Positions 35,151 through 45,497 of a DNA stretch of 64,000 bases are shown here, in pieces (position 1 is the stretch's first letter; each line of letters starts with the position of its first letter). The notes beneath the pieces are model-generated. The model worked only from the letters and a program-made list of their open reading frames with translations. It ran no database searches and was not told where the DNA came from. A program made the position numbers and the translations under genes. Source of the stretch: Sisyra terminalis (taxonomy: Eukaryota > Arthropoda > Insecta > Neuroptera > Sisyridae); contig OY292275.1 of assembly GCA_958496175.1 (NCBI GenBank), positions 40,129,701-40,193,700 of the forward strand, read 5' to 3'.

Positions 35151-37080
35151 TAAATCAAATTGATTCTTATCCTGCACGTCCCTTCATGATATATATATAA
35201 AAAGAAATATATAGTCTGTTTTTTTCTATATTCTAAAATTGGAATTTTTCATGATACATGGTGAACGGGTACCTAAGATCTATCAAAATAATATTCAAAA
35301 GGAACAAATTATTAATTTGTTATAAATTTATATAAGGCATTTTTGCATGAGAATTAATGGAATAACGTGAGAAGATTTACTTTGTGTGCTAACGACGTGA
35401 ATATTCGTGCCAAAGAGATATTCCTTTCGAACGTATGTGATTCGAAAATGTATACTTTTTATATTGCGATCACAGCATTGCTTTGAACATTTCGAAAATG
35501 TTCGTCTCTTAAAATGAAATTCTTTGAACTAAAGCACCCTAATCAGCTTTATAATTATTTTTATGAACCAAAGAGATTTATTTCGAAACTTAATAACAAT
35601 TTCATAAATTGTCGACTTAGAATTTTACTCGAATCCGATAAGTAGAAGTAATAAAACGCATCGTGCCTCTCTGTTAATACTTGCAATATACGTAGATAGA
35701 ATAAGATAAGCGAATATCTGTGCAAGACAAAATTTCGAGCATAAAACGAATGTCACTTTCGTTAGAATTGTCACGATTTACAGTTTTTTATGTTTAAAAC
35801 GTGATTCATCGTACCCAATTTTGTAATGAATCACAAGAAACGTGGATCCATTTTTCACAGATACACCTAACATATCGTTAATGGTTAAATTGTAACAAGT
35901 TACTTCGTTTTTCCCAAATATATACGTGAGCATTGATTTAATAGCTCCAGCTAAAACTTTAAAAGCACCGTTAAATAATTGATTAAAATATTGAAAGCAA
36001 AATTGATCTCTCGGTTAAAAACGTTCGTTCTATTAAGATATCACGTATTACCTTTTTCTTTATTCCGTCTTATTTATAAAGAGGATTTCATTTTCTACAT
36101 TCATAAAAGTACAAAAGGAAACCATAAGGAACATTGATGTAAAATTAAAAGTATTGCTAATAAATTCCTTAAATTATTGATTACATCAAATAAAAAGTAG
36201 TTGATGAAGGCACTTTAAAACTTCCATCGTATAATTACTAGACGTCGTAAAGAAAATTTTCTTCCGCATTCTTAAGTGTTGGGTAAAGACTAAGTCACTC
36301 CATATTCTCCATATATTTTTCAAGCAGTGATCTATTGCATTATTTAAATGTATTCTTCAAGTTTGCTGCCAGTTAAATTCGAAGCTTGTCATAAAAGCTC
36401 CGAATGTTTTGTATTCAGAATGTTTCTCGAGTGTAATTGTTGCGTTGTCCATGCTCTTTGTTTCTTGTTTGCTTTAAACATTTATTTCAACAGCTGCTTC
36501 GTGTGGGTAACAATAAAACGCTTTTATTTACCCAATAAACTTACTTACATTTTTCTCCTAATTTTGTTGATGGTGAATGTTGATAACGTAATTAGAGAAA
36601 GCGGAGACGTATCAAATTTTATCTACTTTAAGGATTTATTTCTCTTAAAAACATATATGGGATTTTAAGTTTCATTTTAAAAGGTATCTGCTCGTCCTAT
36701 TTTAAAAAGAAGTTATATAATGAAAATGTAGGCTTCTTTTTAATTAATTACCAAAACAATTAGTTCAAAGTTTTAAAAATTGCAATTTTCGAACACTAAA
36801 ATAAAAGGCAAATTATTGTGCACAAACAATGTTTGCTTTGAGCTAATAGTTTCATGCTTCTGCAATATGTTTTTTTTATTTATGAATTTTATTCATTCTT
36901 TATTTCGTTTTTGAAATGAACAGAGCAACAATTGAGTTATAATAAATCAGACACCAAATAATTATGAAATGTACTAAATAACCATGATATATTTAAAAAA
37001 ATTATTTAAACTGACTTTGTTTCTCATCTTTCCCGTATTAACATTCAACACATATTTCTTGGTACGTATCATACCAAGCA
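35151..37080. other. AT-rich noncoding DNA
   Basis: An open frame of 106 codons at 36348-36668 (plus) is the longest frame outside recognisable transposons. It is rich in Phe, Leu, Cys and Tyr, has no motif I know and no flanking signals, so I do not call it. Otherwise nothing is seen. Confidence 0.45.
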
Positions 37081-37124
37081 TAATTTGAATATTTTTTTCT
37101 GTTTTTAGTCGGACAACAGTTTTA

Positions 37125-37314
37125 AGCAGGCCATTCACGCTTCGACTTGCAGTCCAACTTGTGGTCCGACTTTCGAAGTTGGATCTAAAGTCGGACCGTG
37201 AATGGAAGTTGTTGGAAGTTGGATGTCTAGTCGGATCATTTAGGGGATCCAACTAGAAGATCCAACTAGTAGTCCGACTAGTTGGACTGCAAGTCGGAAC
37301 GTGAATGGCCTGCT
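37125..37314. mobile_element. Harbinger-like palindromic MITE
   Basis: This 190-bp element has the terminal inverted repeat AGCAGGCCATTCACG. It is flanked by TTA at 37122-37124 and 37315-37317. A 3-bp TWA duplication is the hallmark of PIF/Harbinger elements. The interior is built of many alternating short words related to agtcggac and agttggat, so much of it is self-complementary. It sits next to the TLTAIDND coding remnant, within a copy of the retroelement seen at 33.2-33.9 kb. The open frames on both strands across it are shadows of the palindrome. Confidence 0.8.
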
Positions 37315-37390
37315 TTAGTTTCCTGCGTGGTTGAATTATTTTCTTTATCATTGTCTATCGCTGTCAAGGTTCTTCGAATTGAGGTGATTC
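37315..37390 (-). pseudogene. Second copy of the unclassified retroelement ORF remnant
   Basis: Minus-strand TLTAIDNDKENNSTTQETK matches TLIAIDDIEGKNETTRETEK from the 33.5-kb copy. The frame is cut by the Harbinger-like MITE on its downstream side. The similarity is short, about 75 bp, but present at both DNA and protein level. Confidence 0.5.
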
Positions 37391-37985
37391 ATTATTATTT
37401 TAACTTACGGTTTTACGTTGCGTTTTTAACTTTAAATAAAATTGACAGGTTTGTTTGGATTTGTGTTTCAGGACATACAACAAAAACAAATTTATTTTAT
37501 TACACAAACGATTATTTATTTCACACGGTTATTTATTTATTTACAACAATCATTTAATTGAGTGATACATCAACTATAACTGATTTATCACTGAATGACT
37601 AGTTGTTTATAACTGATGGTCCTCCACCTGTGGTCAACCTTTTTTATAGTGGTTTTGACATACTCCTGATGGTTTGAACTTTCAGATTTTTCTATCTTTG
37701 GCTCTTTTAACCCTAATTTTAACTATACAAAACTTTTTACTGAAAACAAAAATCCTCAAAGAAACATCTAGATCATCTTTCATCTCATTGTGCTTGGCTA
37801 TTCCTTCTTTATTTATTTTCATGGTTCGGTGAGCACATATCACGACGCCGATGCTTTTAAGTCCTAGACATATATAACAATATATAATACAAATATTAAT
37901 ATTTATAAAACAAATTGTAATTTTTACTAATCATAAAAAAATAAATTTTACATTATTAAGATTGTAAAGTTGTTTTTCTTTCAGT

Positions 37986-38420
37986 AACTTTGGGAATAAA
38001 AGCTACTATACATCAGGCTGAAGCACATGCTGTTCTGGCTTTTGAATAGAAATATTTGCGAAAAGACTTGAAAAACAGCAAAAACCATTCCCATTCCCTG
38101 ACAGCCAGGCTGTGTTGAAAGCATTGATGAAGTCACATATTAAATCAATAACACTTTGGAAGTGCCAGCGTATATTCTGATATGATCGCTAAAAACCAAA
38201 TAGTGTTGAGTTAGATGTCGAGTTATACGGTCATACTGGGAAAGAAAAAAGCAGATGTTCTTGCCGGTGAGAAATTGCGGTGTACCGTTCGTGGGTTCAG
38301 AACCAATATTTGGAGTAACCAAATGAACAAAAAAAAAATCGTCAAAAAGTGGTTTTGTTCCTTGATCCAATCAAATGCACCAACCCCAAGGGGCAAAAAC
38401 ACAGCAAAAGAATAATGAAA
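37986..38420 (+). pseudogene. Retroelement RNase H domain relic
   Basis: Plus-strand frames read KATIHQAEAHAVLA, then PDSQAVLKALMKS, then NSVELDVELYGHTGKEK, then GSEPIFGVTK. These correspond in order to the QAEaxAvl, SDSQAAlKAL, WVPGHxGixGNExAD and GPEPxxGis blocks of the RNase H-like region common at the C-terminus of insect non-LTR polyproteins. Several stops and frameshifts separate the blocks. It ends just before the left target duplication of the Jockey-like insertion at 38443, so that element landed next to or inside older retroelement debris. No matching reverse transcriptase was found upstream. Confidence 0.7.
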
Positions 38421-38442
38421 AATTCTCCTTAAAATCTAACTT

Positions 38443-38452
38443 CTGAAATATT
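38443..38452. repeat. Target-site duplication of the Jockey-like element, 3' side
   Basis: ctgaaatatt lies immediately before the T run (the poly-A tail on the minus strand). It recurs exactly at 47138-47147. Confidence 0.8.
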
Positions 38453-38470
38453 TTTTTTTTTTTTTTTTTT

Positions 38471-38637
38471 AAAATCCTTTATTGCCTTCTATATATTTAC
38501 AATTAACATATTATGCAATGTGCTAACAAATTTTATTTTGGTTACTTATGTACCACACTTGAGGTAAAAACCGTAGTTCGACCCTGGTGTGGTATTTTCG
38601 AAACATGTTGAGAGGGCCCAACCAATGTTGGGACTCT
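38471..38637 (-). other. 3' UTR of the Jockey-like element
   Basis: This is the sequence between the ORF2 stop codon (TAG at 38638-38640 on the minus strand) and the poly-A tail. It is moderately GC-rich near the stop, becomes AT-rich, and contains no open frame. It is presumably where the element's RT recognises its own RNA. Confidence 0.65.
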
Positions 38638-40251
38638 CTAAGAATTTGTAAGGAGGTCGCGAGGCCAACGTCGTTTCAGCCTACGTGGCATGTTGTCTGG
38701 GTGAGTTTCAGAGGATAGAATTTGGGCATTAGGGTTAGGATGGTCGACTAACTTGGAGTGGAATTTTTGGAATCGTTCTTGGACTAAGGTAGTGACAAAA
38801 GGAAAGTTAAGATCATTGTGTATGATTCGGTTGTTAACATAATAAGGAGCATTGATTATTCGACGAAGGACTTTTGATTGGAAAGATTGGATAATTTGGA
38901 TGTTGGATGGTTTTGCAGAGCCCCACAATTCTGCTCCGTAAGCCCAGATAGGTCGTAGTAGAGTTTTGTAAATGGTGAGTTTAGTTTTTGTATTAACTGA
39001 AGATTTAGGTCCTAAAAGTCTACGTAATAGTCCGTATCGTTGGTTTAGTATTTGTTTTTTGAATTTAATATGTGGGTTCCAGGTTAAGTGGCTGTCTAGG
39101 TAGAAACCTAAATAGCGAACCTTGGAAGCAATTGGGATAGTGTCGTTGTCAAAGTAAATCGGAGGGTATGTCAGTCGTCTTAGCGTGAATGGTATCATCA
39201 CGCTTTTTTCATTGTTTATTTTTATCTTCCATTTCTGACACCATCCCGAGATGAGATCGAGGTGGTGCTGTAACGTATTGGTTGCTTTTATGGGGTTAGG
39301 GTCAGTGGAAAGAATTGCTGTATCATCAGCATAAGTGAAAATACGGGTATGTGGGTGAGTTGGGATATCGAACGTATAGATGATGTAAAGAAGAGGACCA
39401 ATTATACTCCCCTGTGGTACCCCAGCAAGAATAGGAAGCGAGGCAGAGTATGTAGCTCCACATCTCACACTGAAGCTGCGATTGGATAAGTAGGATTGTA
39501 GGATAAGGAAATACTGGGAAGGTAGAAGTGCCTTGAGCTTATATAAGAGACCAGGATGCCACACGCGATCAAACGCCTGTGCAACATCCAGAAAAACCCC
39601 AAGGCACACCTCCTTATTTTCAAGGGCTGCGGAAATGGTATCGACTACTCTAAAACACTGTTGAGTCGTAGAGTGAAAGGAGCGAAAACCAAATTGATGG
39701 TGTGGAATTATATTTTTGGTTTCCAGGATAGGAAGAATTCTTTTAAGGAGAAGTCTTTCTAGAATTTTAGAGAGAAGAGGGAGTAAACTAATAGGTCTGT
39801 AGGAAGATGGGCTATAGGAAGGTTTGTTTGGCTTAGGAACCATTATAATTATGGAGTGCTTCCAATACCTCGGATAGTAAGCATTTCGAAGGATGGCATT
39901 ATATATTGAGGTAAGGTATATAATGGCCTTCCGGGGCAAATGTCGCAGAATTAAAGCGTTTATGAGGTCTTGACCAGGAGCCTTTTTTAATGGAGCTTTC
40001 TCAATGAGGGACTTAACCTCGGAAAGTCTAATTGGTTTTACAGGTAATTGTGAGGGAACTGATAACTGGATATCAGTGAGAACATGAATATCATGTCTCG
40101 CATCCTGGATGTCCGTGTGAGGGGTGAAGGATTTTTCAAGGACTTGGGAAAAAGTAAAGCATCTATCTGTATCACTTTTCGCCCAGGAGCCATCTTCTCG
40201 GCGAATTGCTGAAGGAATTGAATGAAATCCGAGTATCTTCTTGGTTTCTCT
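38638..40251 (-). pseudogene. Jockey-like ORF2, 3' part: reverse transcriptase
   Basis: An uninterrupted minus-strand frame runs from the insertion boundary at 40251 to TAG at 38638. It encodes about 537 residues. The first methionine (39939) is internal and not the start. The linker reads through PVKPIRLSEVKSLIEKAP. RT blocks then follow: YRPISLLPLLSKILERLL, FRSFHSTTQQC, FLDVAQAFDRVWHPGLLYKL (motif A), VPQGSIIGPLLYIIYTFDIP (motif B), FTYADDTAILS (motif C, both catalytic Asp intact) and VRYLGFYLDSHLTWNPHI. The C-terminus has APYYVNN and ends PRDLLTNS, with no RNase H. By family knowledge it would copy the element RNA by target-primed reverse transcription. It is separated from its endonuclease half by the inserted DNA element and so cannot make a full protein. 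Confidence 0.9.
40244..40251. repeat. 8-bp target-site duplication of the inserted element, left
   Basis: gtttctct here is repeated exactly at 45490-45497. The bases outside the 8 bp differ on both sides. Confidence 0.85.
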
Positions 40252-40414
40252 GGGGAGTTCCTAATATCTCCGGCGCCGCGATTTAAGAACGGATTATGAT
40301 AGAAGAAGCAAAAACAAATCGAAAATTAAGAATACCAATTTGCGAGTTTTCGCTTCGTTTTCTTGGAAAATAAGTTTTTAGCAGAAAAATTACAATGTTA
40401 TTTCTTATGGGAAA
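40252..40414 (+). repeat. Left terminal inverted repeat
   Basis: 163 bp matching the reverse complement of 45327-45489 with scattered substitutions. The best-conserved parts are CCTAATATCTCCGGCGCC near the end and acaatgttatttcttatggg at the inner edge. A short palindrome, ggcgcc, lies about 20 bp from the terminus. The 60-codon frame across it is a shadow. Confidence 0.9.
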
Positions 40415-42014
40415 AAAATAATTTTGAGTTTGACCAATCGATGAAACTTTGCGTAATTTATACATTATAAAAAGCGTTCATGAAAAGCGCTGTGATTGGC
40501 TACAACTGGCTTTAAATATAACAATCCTAGTAGGCCAAGGAAATATGCTCTTTAACTAAATCACTTCGACCATATTTAATTCAATTAAAACATCTGGAAA
40601 CATCTTAAAAAATTAACAAAATTTGAAAATTATAAGAGATAAGAATGCCTACTTCATTAGTGATTTTTGGTTAAAAACGTATGCAGGTTAATTTCATTTC
40701 CCCTTCATCATTGTTTAAACTTTACAATGAATGAAAAAAAAATTCTATTATAATTATAGTCTTTGGATTGACTCAAAATAAAAATGATTGAAAACCCGTT
40801 ATAACAATCGTTTCATCAATAATATCATTCAAAAAATAGTAGTATTATTATTGCCGCGACTTCATTTTCCGAAATATGTTTGAATGTATTACTTTAAATT
40901 TTCACACTCAATGAAAATATTTGCGGAAACAATGAAATTTGAATTTATGTGCATTACGGAGGGAGGTTATGTTTTGCTTGGAGAGATTTAGTTATTGTGA
41001 ACTTTGAAACGGCTAAAAAGACTCAAAACGAGAAGTAAAAAGCGAAAATTTGTAAATTCTGTAAAAACTATCTACAGTTTAATTCGGTATTTAAAACATA
41101 TGCTTGAAAATTGGTATAAAAGTCTCGCCAGGCTTACGTCTCAATTTTCTGGTGAAAACTCACGTCAATGATCATTATGAAACCCATTTTCACAATGTTT
41201 ATATTCCAAACAATTAAAATTTGAAAAATTCTTTGAAACCGACAAGAATCGAAAATTAAAACATCAGTAGTGGGATATGTGACCAACAAAAAAATCAATT
41301 ATATTTGCATTTATGGAACTTCATGAGTGATATTGTGTAAATGTAAAGGCAAAGTAAAACTTTCAAATTCAAAAATAACGTGTTTTTATCCAAAACATTT
41401 CATTAAAGTTGACTGTTTTAATACTTCAAATACAAGAAAAAAAATCGAGGGAACTGCGTAATAAACGCTAATGTGAACTATTAAATTTGGTGGACTTCAT
41501 AAATTTTAAACCCGTAAGTTGAATCAGTTACAAAAAGATGTAAATTTATAGAAAACATTTCTTACTCTACCTAATTTACAATTTTCTTCTAGAAACGAAC
41601 AAAAATTTGAAATTCATCCGTACCATTTGAAAGAAAATAATTCAACTAATTCTCGAAGTTATTCAAATATAATGTGACTGCCAAATTTGTATAAAATGTA
41701 GTTGGTGGAAGGATATTGCGAAGTGTATGTTTCGAAATTAAATGAAAATATTGGTTTGTGTTTAACGTTTGGGAAATGAATGAATATAAATTTAAATATT
41801 ATATTTCTATTTTTTAAGATTCTTTCATCAAAAATCAGGGCTTTTTCAAATTAAAATTCAACAAATAATTTCGAAGAAGTGTTGGAAACCAAGAAATCAA
41901 ATACTTTATCAAATGTAATTTAAAGAAAGCCTAAAACATACGTAAAGAAAAATTGTCACAATAATATTTTTGAAAATTTAAAACCGAATAATGAATAAAA
42001 AAGTCAAAACCCAA
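40415..42014. other. Left internal noncoding region of the 5.2-kb element
   Basis: No open frame of note is present. Near 40484 there is a CCAAT-like word (tgattggcta) followed by tttaaatataa, a promoter-like arrangement that may be fortuitous. The remainder is AT-rich and unstructured. Confidence 0.5.
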
Positions 42015-44600
42015 ATAAAATACCTACAACACTCGATTATAAACATTTACAAGGGATCATATATACACATTGGACACGATAATTAGAAGTATTGTACTTC
42101 AAAGAGAGCAGATGATTACTAATAATAATATCCTGAGAGGCTTTAGCGAATTTATAATAAAAAAAAAATGTGTAAACTTGGTGTTACAAAAAGTAATATG
42201 CTAATTTAAATAAGTGATCCAACAACGAAAATTAAACCCTTATTGAGTATCTACGACACTCGCTTATAAACATAAATTGTTAATCTACTCACAGGTGAGA
42301 CAGTGATTAGTAGTATTGATAGTTCGATAAGGACGGACGACTAAAATAAATAATAACACGAGAGAGACTAGCGAATTAAAAATGAAGAAAAATATAGATA
42401 CGTACACCAGGTTAAACTTGCAGTAAATTGTGAATTTTAAGGAATAATAACCCGAGATAGATTAACGAATTAAAAACGTAGAAAGATATACATGGGTACG
42501 CCAAGCTAAACTTACAGTAAATTGTAAATTATAAGAAATAATAACCCGAGATAGATTAGCGACTTAAAAACGTTGAAAGATATAGAAGCGTACACCAGGC
42601 TAAAGTTTCAGTAAATTGTGAATTTTACAACATAATAACCCGAGATAGATAAGCGAATTTAAAACGTAGAATGATATAGAAGCGTACACTAGGCTAAACT
42701 TACAGGAAATTGAGAATTATAAGAAATAATAACCCAAGATAGATTAGCGAATTAAAAACGTAGAATGATATAGAAGCGTAAACCAGACAAAAATTAGTGT
42801 AGATTGTGAATTTTACACAATAAAAACCCGAGATGGATTAGCGAATTTAAAACGTAGAAAGATATTGATGCGTACACTAGGCTAAAGTTACAGTAAATTG
42901 TGAATTTTACAAAATAATAACTCGAGATAGATTAGCGAATTTAAAACGTAGAAAGATATAGAAGCGTACACTAGGCTAAACTTACAGTAAATTTAAATTT
43001 TAAGAAATAATAATCCGAGATAGATTAGCGAATTAAAAACGTAGAAAGATATAGAAGCGTACACTAGGCTAAACTTACAGGAAATTGAGAATTATAAGAA
43101 ATAATAACCCAAGATAGATTAGCGAATTAAAAACGTAGAATGATATAGAAGCGTAAACCAGACAAAAATTAGTGTAGATTGTGAATTTTACACAATAAAA
43201 ACCCGAGATGGATTAGCGAATTTAAAACGTAGAAAGATATAGATGCGTACACTAGGCTTAAGTTACAGTAAATTGTGAAATTTACAAAATAATAACTCGA
43301 GATAGATTAGCGAATTTAAAACGTAGAAAGATATAGAAGCGTACACTAGGCTAAACTTACAGTAAATTTAAATTTTAAGAAATAATAATCCGAGATAGAT
43401 TAGCGAATTTAAAACGTAGAAAGATATAGAAGCGTATACCAGGCTTAAGTTAAAGTAGATTGTGAATTTTAAGAAGTAATAACCCGAGATAGTTTAGCGA
43501 ATTTAAAACGTAGAAAGATATAGAAGCGTACACTAGGCTAAAGTTACAGTAAATTGTGAATTTTACAAAATAATAACTCGAGATAGATTAGCGAATTTAA
43601 AACGTAGAGAGATATAGAAGCGTACACTAGGCTAAACTTACAGGAAATTGAGAATTATAAGAAATAATAACCCAAGATAGATTAGCGAATTAAAAACGTA
43701 GAAAGATATAGAAGCGTACACTAGGCTAAACTTACAGGAAATTGAGAATTATAAGAAATAATAACCCAAGATAGATTAGCGAATTTAAAACGTAGAAAGA
43801 TATAGAAGGGTTCACCGGGCTAAACTTACAGAAAATTGAAAATATTAAGAAATAATAACCCGAGATAGATTAGCGAATTAAAAACGTAGAAAGATATAGA
43901 AGCGTATACCAGGCTTAAGTTACAGTAGCTTGTGAATTTTAAGAAGTAATAACCCGAGATAGATTAGCGAATTTCAAACGTAGAATGATATAGAAGCATA
44001 GACTAGGCTAAACTTACAGTACATTGTAAATTGTAGGAAGTAATAACCCGAGATAGATTAGCAAATGAAAAACGTTAAGAGATATAGTTGGTAATTGAAA
44101 CTAATAATAATGTGAGAGCGACTAGCGAATTTAATATGAAGAAAAGTATAGATGCGTATTTTAGGTTTTTCTTAATTTAAATAATTAATTTTATGAAATT
44201 TTAAACCGTGAGAGATTGGCAAATTAAAAATGTGGAAAAATATTGATGCGTATATTAAGTGTTACTTAAAATAATTTGTTTATTTTTATTTATTATCCAA
44301 TTAAAATATCTGGGATAGTTTAATAAATAAAGAATGCAAAACCTTTACTGGTCAGTGCATATAATGTTCATAGCTCGAAGGTGATAGGTAATAAGATTTA
44401 ATAATATCCCGAGAGAGATTAGCGAATTAAAAATGAAAGTTATAAACGCATATATTTGTTGATACTTGAAATGATTTCGTCTTAGTTAACTTGAACAAGA
44501 ATTTCAAGTTTACTATAATTCTTTCCCGGTGAGACTTATTTTGAGGAAATAGTCAAAAATAATATCCTGAGAGGGATTAACGATTTAAAATTAAAATACT
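42015..44600. repeat. Two-tier tandem repeat array
   Basis: The core (about 42420-44090) holds about 18 copies of a 94-bp unit. Its most constant part is cccgagatagattagcgaat, followed by aaaacgtagaaagatata and then gcgtacactaggctaaa. The left edge has longer diverged units of about 224 bp: related words tacctacaacactcgattat and tatctacgacactcgcttat begin near 42023 and 42247, each followed later by a gag-agcgaatt block. The right edge (44090-44600) has irregularly spaced diverged blocks, such as tcccgagagagattagcgaa near 44408. The core also has a higher-order repeat of 375 bp. The A, T and CG words give no open frame. Such an array could arise by slippage or unequal exchange inside a transposon. 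Confidence 0.9.
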
Positions 44601-45326
44601 AAAATGCTAATGTAGGGAGACATTTTATGGAAAACTGATCTTAAATTTGGTAATGTTATTTTCATAAGTGGTTCTGAATGGATCAGAGTTACCCGTTCCA
44701 AGAAAATATAATTTCTTATACTGTTAAATTTTAGTAGGCTATTCTTTTAATTTTTATTAAATAAATTTTGTCTTTCTTCATTCTTGTAAAATAGTTCAAC
44801 CTCATCAGTCGTGTTTTTAGTGTGATAATTTGTGATTTGACAAAATTGAGTGAATTTTTGACAATAGGCTGCTTCATTTATTGGTAAGGTAGCCTAAATT
44901 TTATATACATTAGTTTAAAAATTTAATTGTAGAAACTTACGAAAAAAAAATTGGAAATGAATTTAGAAACATTTTATGAAACATTTCCAATATCTGTCGT
45001 TTTACAATTTTTAAAATTAAATGCCTGTTAGACTTTTGAAATCAATTTTCAAATTCGATTTGTACTTTATTTTCGCTAAAACTCGACCATTATAAAATGT
45101 TGAATATTTCCTAAAATATCCCTGCTGTAAAATTGTTGTGACAACAGCTGCCCATTTTACTTAGTAACATTGATTGCAAGGTACCTTGATTCTTGATCGA
45201 ATAATTTAAATGAAATATGGAATTAACTCAATCTACATGCCTAAAATAAGGACCGCAACAAAAACCTTTGCGTTGAAAATATCGTTATCCGTTGAAGTAG
45301 GCCGTTGGCGGATTTATACAAATTGA
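44601..45326. other. Right internal noncoding region of the 5.2-kb element
   Basis: AT-rich sequence without an open frame or internal repeat that I can see, lying between the tandem array and the right terminal inverted repeat. Confidence 0.5.
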
Positions 45327-45489
45327 TTTCCCATAAGAAATAACATTGTAATTTTTCTACTAAAAACCTATTTTCTAGGAAAACGAAGCGAAAACTCGCA
45401 AATTGGTATTCTTAATTTTCGATTTATTTAGGCTTCTTCTACCATAATCCGTTCTTAAATCGTGGCGCCGGAGATATTAGGAATAAGCC
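45327..45489 (-). repeat. Right terminal inverted repeat
   Basis: Reverse complement of 40252-40414 over the full 163 bp, with scattered substitutions. The terminal eight bases are the least similar part. Confidence 0.9.
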
Positions 45490-45497
45490 GTTTCTCT
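45490..45497. repeat. 8-bp target-site duplication of the inserted element, right
   Basis: gtttctct, exact copy of 40244-40251. Confidence 0.85.

Larger units (their letters stand above)
40252..45489. mobile_element. 5.2-kb non-autonomous DNA transposon with long TIRs and an internal satellite array
   Basis: The element is bounded by 163-bp terminal inverted repeats and an exact 8-bp target duplication (gtttctct). Its ends read GGGGAGTTCCTAATATCTCC (left) and GGCTTATTCCTAATATCTCC (right, reverse complement), so the outermost 8 bp are less alike than the rest. The interior has no transposase-like frame. It consists of AT-rich sequence and, from about 42015 to 44600, tandem repeats. An 8-bp duplication is compatible with hAT, P, Merlin or related superfamilies. 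I cannot choose among them without a transposase. Removing the element plus one duplication copy joins LWRE to TKKIL in frame, which confirms the boundaries and shows insertion after the Jockey-like copy. Confidence 0.88.

Noticed and set aside
36348..36668. 106-codon plus-strand open frame, the longest outside the transposons
   Set aside because: Composition follows local AT-rich sequence, and there is no domain motif, no promoter-like context and no homologous copy. A chance frame is more likely.
40283..40465. 60-codon minus-strand frame as a transposase fragment of the 5.2-kb element
   Set aside because: It lies mostly inside the 163-bp TIR, has no transposase motif, and is a by-product of the TIR sequence.
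42420..44090. Regularly spaced repeats that could be mistaken for a CRISPR array
   Set aside because: The whole 94-bp unit repeats, including the supposed spacers. Units diverge gradually and the context is an insect transposon.
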